A stretch of 64,000 bases of DNA from Lycium barbarum (GCF_019175385.1 NC_083346.1:119966882-120030881), one strand, 5' to 3'; positions 21,122-32,576 are shown, counted from the stretch's first letter. Numbers and translations: made by a program. Notes: generated by a model not told the origin, from the letters alone.

Positions 21122-23677
21122 TCATTCTTTGGGGAACCTCTCCACGTCTTTCATTCTCTCTGGAATCACCTTTAGCTTTCGACAGATCTCGATCCCAAGA
21201 CCTTTAATCAGAGGCATTGCACTTGCGACTAAATGCCATCTTTCTAGGTTTCGAAGATATTCAAGATGAAGGAACTCCAGTTGACTGAAGCTGTTATCAC
21301 TGCAGGTAATTTCTTCTCCTTCATAAGCATTCACTAATTCGAGATTCCTTAGGTTTGGCAACATTCCCAGAATAGGCATCGGATCTTCCATGAGTTGTGA
21401 GCCAACAAGGGTCATCAGTGTGATTGAATTTGGAAATGGGGGCAGTTTGTCTGTTCTCCCATTTAACCACAATTTCTGGAGCTTTTGACAAGAAGTAAGA
21501 AATTCTAGGACGGGGAATGATTCATCATCACACCACAATTGGAGAGTGCTAAGGCTTTTCAAGCTGCTAATGTTGTTTAGGGAGTAAGATTTCTTAATAC
21601 GATCCATGCTTAATTCTCGAACATTGACTAAATCAACTGGGTCAACATCTTTCCACTGATTGCAACGAATGCCTCTAAGAACTTGTAGACTTGTGAGTTT
21701 GTTTATATGTTGCAGAGGTTCTGAATATGGAGCAAGTAAATGTCTTAGATTTACTAGGTTGGCTGTCTCCGGGGGTAGTTGGCATGGCTTTCTGTTGTTT
21801 TGGACATCAAGTGTCTGTAAATTCTTGAGGTTGCCTATGGAGGAGGGAAGAAGAGGGATACCTCTCAATCTTAAGAACTTGAGGTGGTACAAACTTCCTA
21901 TGACATCAGGTACTACAGGTGTATTGTCACCACGAGAATCCAAGTACAACACATACATATGTTGGAACTGATTACGGAACTTTATGAGACTTAACTTATA
22001 AAAATCTCTATCGAAGAACAAAACTGACCTTAACTTCAAGTTAGAAAGATCAAGTGAGAGGTACCTTTGTGCTTGATCATGAATGACATGTCTGGGACAT
22101 AAGGGGGATATTGAGTGATTTTTTGGATCATAAATGTCAAAGAAGTTTACCTCTAATGCCTTTTTTACAGCAAGATCCCGAAGTAGATCATGAATCCTGC
22201 ATTGAGTAACTTCTTCCCAAAGTGTATTTGCCACTTGAACCAAGCTTCGTCTTATCAGCTCATTCAGGAAGCCTTCAGTGACATCCTCCACTCTCTCTTC
22301 TCCTCTTGGTATGAATCCTTCCGCCAGCCACAACCGCATTATATCTTCCGCAAGGATCACTTGATCTTCTGGAAAAATACCGAAGTAAAGAAAACACTGT
22401 TTGAGCACAGTGGGCAAATCGTTGTAGCTCAATGATAGTATGTAGGAGATTTCAACAGAGTCATCTTTAATATTCTGCCAAAGGTGGTCCTTCACCTTTT
22501 GCCATTGTTCTAGCCCCCTTTTATGCGAAAGTAGTCCACTTAATACAACAATTGCAAGAGGTAAGCCTTTACACTTGTCCACCATATCCATAGCTAGCCT
22601 TTTCATTGTTGGGACCATTACCCGAACATCGAGTAGTTTCTTGCAAAAGAGGTCCCAACTCTCTTCTTGGTTAAGGTAACGGAGTTTATGGACAAAACCT
22701 TTGTTATCTGCTCTTTCGGCAACTTCCTCCTTCCGCGTGGTAATAATGACTCTGCTGCCATTCTTGCTATCCGGGAATGCTCTTTTCAGACTTTTCCAAG
22801 CTTCTCTATGCCATAAATCATCGACCACCACAAGGTATTTGCGTTCTTTTAATAGATCACGAAGGTGACATTCTAGATCTATTTCAGTCATCTTTTCCAA
22901 CAAATCTAGATCTTCCTTGGTGCGTCCTTGGATAGATTTTATGATACTCATAAGAAGATCCATAGTATTGTACTCTTGAGAAACACATATCCAAGAGCGT
23001 GCTGGGAAGCTAGAAACTATATCAGGACTATTGTAGAGGTTTCTCGCAAGAGTAGTCTTGCCTAACCCACCCATGCCATAAATGGAGATGACGCTTCGGT
23101 GAGGCTCTGCTTTGAGAAGTTCAGCTAGCAATCTTTTTACAACATCCTGAAAGCCAACAAAAATCTGATCTTGATCATCCACATAGAAGGTAGTTCTCCT
23201 CGGTGCTCTAACCATGGCAGACCGATTGTTTGGTCGATTACTTGGCCCTTCTCCTGCAATATTATCGATATTTCTAATACCATAAGTCTCTCGTTTGCGA
23301 GAGATATCCATGACTCGCTGCTTGAGGGATTGGGTCTCCTTGCTGACATTGTAGAATTTGGCCTCCTTCCTACATATGCAAGTGCAAACCTTGAGACGAC
23401 TAGCAAATCCATCATCATCGCCTTTACCAGCCTCAAAGCTGTGAGTCTCTAGTATAGCGACAGCGTCATTAGCAACAGAGTTGATATCAAACACCCATTG
23501 TTGAACTCTATGATCCCGAACTTGCTTTTCTTCTGCATCTTTGAGGAAAGACTGCATGTACAGAAGCTCATTTCGAAGCCACTGCACTTCCTCTCTCAGA
23601 CTTAAACGCAGGTTAACTTCCTGGATGAGGAAATCCCCCAGTTTTTGAACTGCATATGACACAAAGGCATCAACCAT
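21122..23677 (-). CDS. CC-NB-ARC-LRR immune receptor (RPP13/RPP8-like)
   Basis: Intracellular plant immune receptors of this class sense pathogen effectors and trigger cell death; NB-ARC is the ADP/ATP switch. The single exon encodes 851 residues from MVDAFVSYAVQKLGDFL. The frame is open one codon pair further upstream, but there it uses TTG, so ATG at 23677 is the start. Motifs: P-loop GMGGLGKTT (about 201-209), kinase-2 YLVVVDDLW (281-289), RNBS-B SRVIITTR (308-315), GLPL in CKGLPLAIVVL (369-379), RNBS-D CFLYFGIFPED (428-438) and an MHD-type motif read as IHD in RIHDLLRDLA (494-503). LRRs follow to the end (for example LYHLKFLRLRGIPLLPSSIG). The EDVID position is degenerate (SVANDAVAILE). 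There is no stop or shift and the length is normal for the class, so it is probably functional. It ends with a run of imperfect LRRs and a charged tail. Confidence 0.93.
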   Translation of the reverse strand: MVDAFVSYAVQKLGDFLIQEVNLRLSLREEVQWLRNELLYMQSFLKDAEEKQVRDHRVQQWVFDINSVANDAVAILETHSFEAGKGDDDGFASRLKVCTCICRKEAKFYNVSKETQSLKQRVMDISRKRETYGIRNIDNIAGEGPSNRPNNRSAMVRAPRRTTFYVDDQDQIFVGFQDVVKRLLAELLKAEPHRSVISIYGMGGLGKTTLARNLYNSPDIVSSFPARSWICVSQEYNTMDLLMSIIKSIQGRTKEDLDLLEKMTEIDLECHLRDLLKERKYLVVVDDLWHREAWKSLKRAFPDSKNGSRVIITTRKEEVAERADNKGFVHKLRYLNQEESWDLFCKKLLDVRVMVPTMKRLAMDMVDKCKGLPLAIVVLSGLLSHKRGLEQWQKVKDHLWQNIKDDSVEISYILSLSYNDLPTVLKQCFLYFGIFPEDQVILAEDIMRLWLAEGFIPRGEERVEDVTEGFLNELIRRSLVQVANTLWEEVTQCRIHDLLRDLAVKKALEVNFFDIYDPKNHSISPLCPRHVIHDQAQRYLSLDLSNLKLRSVLFFDRDFYKLSLIKFRNQFQHMYVLYLDSRGDNTPVVPDVIGSLYHLKFLRLRGIPLLPSSIGNLKNLQTLDVQNNRKPCQLPPETANLVNLRHLLAPYSEPLQHINKLTSLQVLRGIRCNQWKDVDPVDLVNVRELSMDRIKKSYSLNNISSLKSLSTLQLWCDDESFPVLEFLTSCQKLQKLWLNGRTDKLPPFPNSITLMTLVGSQLMEDPMPILGMLPNLRNLELVNAYEGEEITCSDNSFSQLEFLHLEYLRNLERWHLVASAMPLIKGLGIEICRKLKVIPERMKDVERFPKE

Positions 23678-24278
23678 TTTCAAGAGTCTTGATATTTAGT
23701 ATACTCAGAGCTGGAAAAAAGGGGCTGTATGGAAAATATTGGAAGAAAGCTGGAGAAAGAGAAACAGTAGAGATAAAACTAAGATCAAGTTGAAGAAACT
23801 GAAGCCGTTGATTTTGAGTTTGATAAGAGATGAATACTGTTTTTGTGTTAATGAATTGAGTGTTTAAGCATTAATAAATCCGACAGATGAACACGGGGCT
23901 TGTGGAAAAATATGTGGGGAAAAGTTAAAAGTAACAATAATATGTGTTGTACAATGGTCCACCACTTAATAATTCTGTTTGGACAATATAAAAAAAAGTT
24001 TTAAATCCTTCTTTTACCTTTTCTCGTTATGTCCTTGAATCTGGTGTTACAGCAATACATGCACCAGGCATATAAGGTCGCTGTCCCCTATGCTGTTTCC
24101 TCTTATTTAAAAAAGGCATATGGGAGAAATTTAAATCAAGTTAGCTGCAACTGCTGCCAGAAAGAAGTTTGATACGCATATTTTAATATGTTGCTAGCTG
24201 TCATTTAACTACTCTGATATTTTAATTGTTTCAAGTTTGACCAGCCACTTGCATTCACGCTCAATAATTGATGTTTGT
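23678..24278 (-). other. 5' leader and upstream region of the NLR gene
   Basis: Purine-rich on the + strand just before the start (agctggagaaagagaaac; agatcaagttgaagaaactg). The same phrases recur at 46563-46650, which marks them as part of the ancestral NLR leader. No certain TATA box was assigned. Confidence 0.5.
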
Positions 24279-24298
24279 CCCCCCCCCCCCCCCCCCCC
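24279..24298. repeat. Homopolymer of 20 C, followed by a C-rich tract
   Basis: Twenty C in a row, then gccccgcccagcacaccccc. It lies about 600 bp upstream of the NLR start codon. Long C runs are rare in AT-rich plant DNA and are prone to length error in assembly. Confidence 0.85.
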
Positions 24299-24404
24299 GC
24301 CCCGCCCAGCACACCCCCCAACCCACCATAAAAATACAGGATATGCATATTACTTTTGATCGTAATCATTCTGCATAAAACAATAATTTCCAATTTGGAC
24401 TAAT

Positions 24405-25095
24405 ATTAACTGGATTTGTATTCATTGTTTGTACACATCCCCCAGAAATTAATTTAACTTATATATCGAGTATTAAATAGTAGTAGTAGTATAATTGGTT
24501 TGTTTGGGGTGAGAGACCTGAAAAGCATCTTTGTATACAATCATTTGATTTTATAGGAGACAGTCAAATCAAAGTTGGCTGCTAACTGCCAGAAATAAGT
24601 TTGATGTGTTTGTTATGAATGGGCCTGAACCACTATTTGTAAATGGGCCAGTGGAATGGGATCCAGGATGATAAACAGTGTCTTGTGAGAGCAATTGGGG
24701 TTATGCGAACTTCTTATCAACTTTCTTGAGTCTAAGCTTGTCATCCCCATTCTTTGTTACTGTTTCATTTCTTAATTTTCCAATTGTAATTTCCTATTTC
24801 AGTTTGTTAAATACAATCATCTTCCCCATTGTCGAGTATTTGTAGTAGTGTTTACTACAGAGTTACGTATATTTTAGTTTAGTTTCTTCTTTTTGGATTA
24901 ATTAAAACAATAACATCAAATGCCGATTGACATTAGCAACTACAATATTATTCATTGTTCATACACATTCCCCAGAAAATTTAAAATTAATTTGAACGGC
25001 CAAGCAACTCCCCATGTTATGGCCCCGTTGAGTATTAAATAGGAGTAGTAAAATTGGTTTGGAAGCATCTTTCGATACAATCATTTGACTTTGTA
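24405..25095. repeat. Diverged direct duplication upstream of the NLR
   Basis: The segment at about 24405-24560 (attcattgtttgtacacatc, gagtattaaatagtagtag, aagcatctttgtatacaatc) is repeated at about 24950-25095 (attcattgttcatacacatt, gagtattaaataggagtag, aagcatctttcgatacaatc). A related phrase (ctgccagaaagaagtttgat at 24150, ctgccagaaataagtttgat at 24586) points to a third, older copy. Confidence 0.7.
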
Positions 25096-25905
25096 TTATT
25101 CCATCAGAATAATGATCAGACATTTTACATTGTGCCTCACATAACAAGCACAATGTGTTCTTCTAATTTTTTCTCCATTTGCTCTTCTCAGTGTCATTTG
25201 CCTTTTGTGTTTTCTGTTGTTTTTATTCATCCTCTGCCTTTACGAACACCCATATGCTGCCTCTGATTGTTTTTTATTCTTTTTCCCTTCTTTAGACTAT
25301 CAATGCATATAAACACTATTTGTTTTGTTTTTTGGTTATTGCCTTCGCTCTGCAACTCTTGCTGATGAGCTTGAACTTCTATTTTCTTTTGACCTTCTTC
25401 TTGGCCTATCTTGATTCACGGATATGCATGGCGTTATGGCTGACCTTTTTTTTTTTTTTTTGTTAATGTCGTTATACAAAGTGCCAGGTGTTTTGAGGAC
25501 ATTAGTAATGAAGCACAAAAGATCAAACTGAATTGCATTAGACTTTTTTGTTTTTGGTGTGAGCAGATATATCCAGGAGATACTGAGTCCATTATGGATA
25601 TTCTAGGATCTTGTTAGAATGTTGGATCAGTTTTTCTTTTGCCTAAAGTAAATATGGTTTTCAGCACAACCTATGTGCTGGTTTAGTCTATACATACTAC
25701 TGTTACCTTCACACACACATACAAAAAAAAAAAATTGCCAGGTGTTTGGAAAAAATGTCACTGTAAGAAATTCGGACCTTGTTCGCACTGTTGAGGAGTG
25801 GAAATCTCATTTTTATCTACCTTTAAGTTCTTACTGATTTTCACTTTCAAGTTGCTTCAGCTGTTTCGTTGAAGAAATTCATGTCACGACTCAATTTTTA
25901 CTTCA

Positions 25906-25945
25906 CTAGTTTTGGACACGGGCATTGCACGTGTGTCTCATGGAA
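25906..25945 (-). mobile_element. Helitron-like 3' terminus
   Basis: On the - strand the sequence ends CACGTGCAATGCCCGTGTCC, then AAAACTAG, followed by T. A CTAG end with a CACG...CGTG stem about 10 bp inside is the Helitron 3' signature. The matching 5' end should lie to the right; I did not find a convincing one. Confidence 0.4.
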
Positions 25946-26802
25946 GTAGTATGAACGATATAAATTATATTAAAGTTGCAGCGAAATGAGTTATAACAAA
26001 AAAAATTAAGTGAAAAAGTAAGTTAATTGGGCGGTGTTAGAGCTTTTCATTTGAAGTTTTCGGATTCATTGGCATTGCCTGAGTATGAGGCTTTGTCTGA
26101 TCAAAGGGAAAATACCGAGAAGAAAAAGTAGAGAAAGTGAAATCTTGGCTCTTTAAAAGATTTTTCCAGCTAGATATCAGCGTAAGTAATTGACGCATAG
26201 GCTCGATCACAATCAAATGTTATATTTCGTGGTAAATTTGGATGAAGTGTTACCATTTTTAGCCTATTAGGTAGTGAATGCAACAATATGTTCTTTTTCC
26301 ATTTGCTGTCCTTTTGTTGTCTGATTTGATTGATCTAATGTTGTTTCAAGTAGAAAATTCTAATGTTATATTTCTTGGTAGCTTATCAGTGTAGTCGGTT
26401 CAATTTATGTTAAAAGTGAGAGTTTCAATCATCATGCGCTTCAAAGGCCAGTGTTTCATACTTTTCTATTTTAGCTAGTTGTTGTTGTGTATTATACGTG
26501 CAACTATTTCTAATCATTGGGATCATGCGAGAATTTTGCTCTAATATCTTGAGCAGTCATAAACTTTTGCTGATTCCTGATCACTCATTTTTTCAGGTTT
26601 GGATTCTGCATAGGACAGCTATATCTGTTATGACATTTTATATGTGGATTGTGTATGTGCTTATTTTATGTCATAAATGCTAAGCTGCAGCAGCACGGGT
26701 TCATTTTAATAATATGGTGATGAGGTCATCATTGGTATAGACAACAGAGGATCAGAACATGAGATACGTAAAATAAAACATCCAAGGTTCATTACAGAGC
26801 TT

Positions 26803-28081
26803 TTATGCAGAAATGTTGTATCTTAGATGGAAGAAATAAGGACTCTCTTTGAGGAATGTGATGCAATCATCAAACATCTCTTCAATGGACTTGAACTTCA
26901 TTCCTAAGCCCTCCAGCTTCGAAGTGTTGAATTCATAGGGAGGTCGATCCAGTTCCTTAAACCTGAAATAGCAGTGTTGGCAAATGTGAATCTTCATCAA
27001 AACGGTACTGCGTTTCTCTCTAGTTTCTATTACTATATGATTTTAGCAGAGATAACGAATAAAGATGTAGCTGTAGATATTTCTAGGTCACAGAGACGGA
27101 TCCAAGATCTCAAAGCAGTGAAGTGCACTCTCTTGTCTTACTATACTCACATACATACATAGGTTTTGCTTTTTCACTTCTATATGCATAGTAACATATA
27201 CAGGATTTTGTGCAAGTGTTATCGTCCTATTAACAGAACTTGGCTTGTACATGTAGTTGTCACTTGAGTTGTAGGGCATTTAAGGCGTTACTTCATGTTC
27301 TAAATTAATGTTTACTTTGTATTATTTTGAAGTGGTGCTAACCTATTGTATCTGCACTAGATTTTTCGACAAAACATTGTATAGTGAAATTTTAGCAAAG
27401 CAATGTCAGATGACAACTCCTGCTATAATCTGCCACAACATATACAGTCAGATCTTTCTTGATTTAAAAAAAAAAAAAGAAAAGTCAAACCTCTCTATAA
27501 CAACATCTCACTATAACAGCCATATCTTATGTGGAACCGATCTTTCATGTTAAGTTATATATTCTGTATAACAACATTTCACTATAGCAGCCAAAAATAT
27601 CGGAATCGGAATAAACAACGCTGTTATAGAGAGGTTGACTGTATGTAACTTGAGTTTGAGACAATAGGTTCAAATGCACCCATAGTTTATATAATGAATA
27701 TGCCTCTTCTCGGGATTATACTAACCTTTTAGGAATAGGCAAAGACGGGTAGCGCTTTGATAGAACTGAGACAAGTTGATTGTTGTCAAGAACCTTTGAG
27801 CTGCAAAGGAACCTCCCATGGGCATTTGGATGCTCATAGACAAGTATATGAGAGAGTGCTACATCATCTATATGAACATAACCCATTCTTCCATGGAATT
27901 CAAACTTATCTGTTTGTCCTTTAAGAAAACCAAGAACATCATTTGCTGTTGAACATAAATCTGGAGGCAAACTTGGCCCAATGATGAAAGAGGGGAGTAG
28001 TGTAACAAGATCAACGTTGTTTTGTTTACAGAATTCCTAAGCAGCCTTCTCAGCTAGGGTCTTTGATAGTACATACCAAAT
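26803..28081 (-). pseudogene. Tetraketide alpha-pyrone reductase / DFR-like SDR, C-terminal exons only
   Basis: This family (NADPH-dependent extended SDRs such as TKPR, DFR and CCR-like) reduces ketone groups; TKPRs act in sporopollenin synthesis in the tapetum. The exon at 28081-27726 reads IWYVLSKTLAEKAA, containing the catalytic YxxxK, then a TAG (28039-28037) where a Trp is usual. It continues EFCKQNNVDLVTLLPSFIIG and GRMGYVHIDDVALSHILVYE to PIPKR at a good donor (AAAAG/GTTAG). The last exon (26962-26803) reads FKELDRPPYEFNTSKLEGLG and SIEEMFDDCITFLKE, with an altered tail. The N-terminal Rossmann exons (TGxxGxxG) are not seen upstream. With the missing exons and the nonsense codon, it cannot make an enzyme. 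Assignment to TKPR rather than another DFR-like branch is by recollection of the family. Confidence 0.85.
27483..27640. mobile_element. MITE with AGTCAAACCTCTCTATAAC termini
   Basis: The left end AGTCAAACCTCTCTATAACA and the right end in reverse complement AGTCAACCTCTCTATAACAG form TIRs of about 20 bp. Interior phrases (ataacaacatctcactataacag; ataacaacatttcactatagcag) repeat. It lies in the intron of the reductase pseudogene. The superfamily was not assigned. Confidence 0.7.
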
Positions 28082-28349
28082 CTTGCATGGAAAGAGTAAA
28101 ATGGTGAGATCATTTTTTATGCTTTCCATCTGAATTTATACAAGTCTCTGCTTTTGCAGTAAAACTGTGTCCTTTATAGTTTGCGTCAGGTGTCTGAGCT
28201 TGTGTGTACAAAATCAGAAAAATAAGGGACTACATTAAATCGACAAGGAATTCGTGAATTTGTTTTACTCAAATTGCAGGAACTATACTAAAGCTAGTTA
28301 GATAAATGAACTCCTCTGCTATGCGAGTATGAGCAAAAAAAATTAAAAT

Positions 28350-29102
28350 GTAGACTTGCTTCTATGGAATCCATGAACTAGAAAGTTCAAGAAATTGCCA
28401 GATGCTAGACCTATTGGTACACCTGTTTGTTAATATGGTTTTGGATATGATCAGTTCTGTCATGATTATAAGGTAGTATTAGTTATGTTTTATGATTGCA
28501 CATATGTAAGTTTGGATCCTGTTAAGGTCAAAATATATAGTCTAAAGAGTGATTACCGGAGAACTGTTGTTGAGGATTTTCAAGGTGGAATGCGATCCAC
28601 TCAGGCGGTAAGTTTGCAAATGGGAAGCTTCGTTGGGCTACGGATGATGATGGCTGGAGCATCATTTCTATTGATTTGGCTGATGCGAAATGGGGGAAGG
28701 TTGAGCAGTCCTGCTATGGAGAATGATATAGTCTTTTGCATCTGGCAGTGTTGAGAAGTGATCTTTCTGTCTGTTGTAATTATATGAGTAGTCACACAGA
28801 TGTGTGGGTTATGAAAGACTACGGGGTTAAAGAGTCTTGGATAAAAATGTATACCATCAAATATCTTAGTGATCTTGAGAAACCTTATTTTTCTTGTTTG
28901 CTATCCTCCAACTCTTTGCATGTCAAAAAAAGGTGAAATATTGCTTGTGATTGGATCAACTCTCATGATACACAATCCAGAGGATGAATCGTCCAGATAT
29001 ACAAAGGTTGCTGAGGTTCGTACCTGTTTCGCAACAAACATCTACATTGAAAGCCTAATTTGGCCCCTTTTACAAAACGAACCAAGCACACAACAAGAAT
29101 GA
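28350..29102 (+). pseudogene. F-box protein, F-box-associated (FBA) domain copy, disrupted
   Basis: FBA-type F-box proteins are substrate adaptors of SCF ubiquitin ligases. The + strand gives, across shifting frames, [115 protein letters not shown], then KKGEILLVIGSTLMIHNP and a stop at 29102. This order is the classic kelch-like FBA beta-sheet domain. In-frame TGA and TAA codons occur in the first 100 bp and at least three frameshifts follow. The N-terminal F-box itself is absent. Its 3' flank is duplicated at 31.3 kb. Confidence 0.85.
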
Positions 29103-29779
29103 AGGTTGTGAAAGCACAAATGAATGACAATGGTGTAGCTAATGACTTGTAAGTGTTCCACATGATACATTTTTCTGTTTCTTTGTCAAATATAAAAAAA
29201 GACATGTCATATTCTACGAACTTCTTTGCACCGCATTTGCTTGTAGATTTTATTTTCCCTTTTGTTTTTGCGTATTTCCATAAAATAATTTTGTGACGAC
29301 AGTTATTTGGTTGTAGTGCTTGGTGTCTTCTACTCTCAAAGTAAATGACATTAGACATTGTAGATCTTTTTGAGCAATGAGTTAACGGGACGTGTCGTCC
29401 CTCTAAGAGCTTTTGCAGCTGGTGAATTGAATTAGCAGTGGCTGACCGAACTGCATGTATTCTTTATTATTGATGCTAGAGGAAAGGGAACTCTGCCTTC
29501 TGTTTCAGTAGATTAGATTAGTCAGAGAACTTTCTTTAGCTTTAAGACTAGGGATCCAAGGAATTGGTGGGAATCCACAAGAAAGAAAATCCCAATCTTA
29601 GAACATTTTGGTGGTTTTCCTTGTTGCTTACATCTAAACTGTTTTTACTTGTCAAATGACATATCATGGGGTGCTTGGTTAACTGATATGTACCTTTTGA
29701 GATTTTAAGAAATGAAAGCTGATGTTAAGAACAATTAATCTATCCCCTGCTGACTGCATGAACCAAAATGACGAAGCAT

Positions 29780-31680
29780 GGTTTTTCCGTGTCCTCAATG
29801 TTTGTTCTATTTTCCATGTGCATTGAGAGTGACTTCTCTATGTTCGCTAATTGCATATCCCACTTTCTCGTCTTTGTACCTTGAATGCAGACGAAGCTCA
29901 GAACAAGCTTTTCCTTCCCTTGAATATCTGTTGTATGTAGTATCTTGAGATTGTCGTGGCACAAGGTTGAACAAGCTTCTACTACTCTTGATTTCTTCTT
30001 TTGTATGTAGTATCTTGAGATTGATTTTGAACTACAAGCAGATCTTGCCTCTGCTACTTATATGTTGATGCTAGTGATGATTTGTTCAACGTGTAATGAA
30101 TATCCAGTGATGCATGGTGAAAGGAAGGACATTATAAAAGTTGTTGGTAATTTTCTGATATAATATCTAGTTTTGGAGTTTTTCTTGTTGCTTATATCTT
30201 GCTGTTTACCAGATTAGTCAACATTTATCTCTTTCGATGCAACAAGATCTTATTTGTAACAAGTGGTTTTCTTGGTTGGTTAATTGGTCACATTTTATTC
30301 ATGAAATGGCTTGGATTGGTATTAGTCTGGATACGGCAAAATCATTCTATTAGATCTAAGAAGTACATTTGATCTAATAAGTACCTTGTGTTAGAATTGA
30401 GAAATTCTATGGCTCGGATCTTTTTGCCTTACCTTCTATTATATTAGTAAAGGGCGAATGGGGGGGCGTGTGCAATAGTTTTCTTACTTCTCTCTCGATC
30501 GCTTCAATGCCTATAATTTGAGAGATAAGAGGAAAGCCCTCTCTCGAATCGAAGATGTAACACAAATAATGACTCTCTTCGCCAGGATGTCAGCAGGTTA
30601 GGCAGCTCTAAGGTTTTTTATATTCGGTGGAAGGCAGGCTGAAACTCTGCCCCAACCAAGTGAACCTAAGGGTCTGAAAGAGTTCACGATCTGATCTATG
30701 GGGTGTTAACCCTCCTTGCTTCGACTCTGTCTTCCATTATTTTAGTTATACAGTCAGTGGCTGTTTCTTCCTTCACTTTAGCATTAATGTTGACATTAGC
30801 AAAATGGTTAAATGAGGAGAAAGCAATTAGCTGCTATGATCACGAGAGTAGATTGGGAATACCTGTGAACACGGAATTCTAGGAGAAATAGATTGGGTAT
30901 GAAGCTTTATTTAATGGGATCCTGTCGGCTTTAGAGTATATGAAAGTGCAAATGTTTGTCATCTTTGTCATTTCAAACTGGAAGGTTCCCGATATAATGA
31001 ATTCTCTTATCTTGTTCTTAATAGAGCTTATTATATCAAAGTTGTCTTTTCAAGAATCTTCATACATTCTGTTGAATCTTTCATTCATGATATTAATAGT
31101 TCAAAAAGAACTAGGTGTTGTGGTTAGGTTGTGTATCACAAAGTAAGAGATGAAAAGCCTTGTCAAGTAAAACTCTACTTCATTATGGTATCAACTATTT
31201 GTTGTGGCATTGTGGAGATTTAATTCATGTTAAGAGCAACTAATTCATGGTATCAACTATTTGTTGTGGCGTAGCTTTTCTCCGTTCTTAATGTTCATTG
31301 ATTATTCTCTTATTTCCATGTGCATAGACAAAGACTTCCGTGTGTTCGCTAATTGCATATCTCACTTTGTTGTTGTTGTAGCATGAACGCGTCGTGACAG
31401 AGTTGAGCAAGCTTCTCCTTCTCTTGAATTTCTGGTGTATGCAGTATCTCGAGATTGTTGTGACAAAATGTTGAGCAAGCTTATCCTTGTATACAGTATC
31501 TCTCTGGACCACAAGTTGATGTTGATCCCCCAGCTACTTACATGTATTATGATTTTAGTGATGATTTGTTCAAATTGTAATGTTATTTTAGTCAAAGAAG
31601 TAGAAGGTATCCGGTGATGCGTTGTTAAAGGAAATTTATACAGTAATGTACTTGATAACTTTCTGATGCATTTGGTTTTA
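29780..31680. repeat. Two diverged copies of an F-box 3' flank (about 29790-30170 and 31300-31680)
   Basis: Shared order of phrases: tattttccatgtgcattgag / tatttccatgtgcatagac; tgttcgctaattgcatat; tgtagtatcttgagattg / tgcagtatctcgagattg; tagtgatgatttgttcaa; atccagtgatgc / atccggtgatgc. The first copy follows the F-box pseudogene; the second has no F-box coding before it. This suggests a tandem array in which one unit lost its gene body. Confidence 0.7.
30420..30780. other. GC-richer unassigned insert
   Basis: About 340 bp with higher GC than its surroundings (gggggggcgtgtgcaa, gttcacgatctgatctatgg). It is bordered by loosely similar phrases, accttctattatattagta and tcttccattattttagtta, that could be old target duplications. 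No coding, SINE boxes or TIRs were recognised. Confidence 0.3.
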
Positions 31681-32576
31681 GAATATTTCTGCTAATTAAC
31701 TCTAAATTGCTTTATATATGGCTTGAGTTAAGAGATGTACATTGCCATCTTTTTACAGTAACAATATCAACAAATGCATCGAGGAACGAGTAACTGATTT
31801 TGGTTAAATGCGGTGTATGGAGCATGCTTGCGCATACCTCGAATATTATTCAATCTGCATTAAAGGGGCATGGTTAATTTAACCCCTAAAGTCTCACACC
31901 AGAAGCCAATGTGATTTAGAGGGAACAACCCTGCTTCCGAATGACACACTCATTTTGTTGGCTTTGTATCATTGTAGGCTCTGGAGTTTGAAGAAACATT
32001 CAGATATGAAGACTTGCAAGTGAACCAAAAATGTAGTGTTTCAAAACAGCAAGCAGACAGTGGATCATCTGCTTCTGCTTTACAAAAGCTTTTGCAAAGA
32101 CTAAGGCTATGTTTAGTAAGACAGAAAATGTTTTCCACGGAAATTATTTTTGAAGAACATATTTTCTCGGAAAATAAGTGATTTTCTAGAAAACTATCAT
32201 TTTGAAGAGCATTTGATATTCATAGCAAAATTTATTAATGCTGACAATATTTTTATCGATTTTTTGGTTTGTGGTATTAAATAACATTCGTTTGTATAGT
32301 TTTTAAATAGTACTGAATAGGGCGTGTTAGAACAGAAATAGTATTGGTATGTTAATGACATGGTTTATTATGTATAAAAGTAATATTTAAAAGGGTGTAT
32401 AACTAATATACGTATTAGTTATACATAGATTGATACACTACCAAATGAAGGATTAAATAATACATGTGAAGCCACATTCAAATCATCCTAAGAGGAAACC
32501 ACGTTCATGCTGGACATGTGAAGCCATAGATAAGCTTCGGACAATGGCACGGATGAAGTATTGGGGATTTTCTAAA
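31681..32576. other. Spacer with one exon-like open stretch and MITE debris
   Basis: From an acceptor-like attgtag at about 31973 the + strand stays open, reading ALEFEETFRYEDLQVNQKC onward, but I recognise no family. From 32104 the phrase ggctatgtttagtaagacag begins a decayed MITE-like segment with ttttccacggaaa. Confidence 0.35.

Noticed and set aside
22190..23452. Several + strand ORFs of 80-100 codons opposite the NLR
   Set aside because: They are antisense shadows of the conserved NB-ARC coding sequence.
30420..30780. Organelle DNA insertion (higher GC)
   Set aside because: I could not match it to any plastid or mitochondrial gene by eye; left as unassigned.
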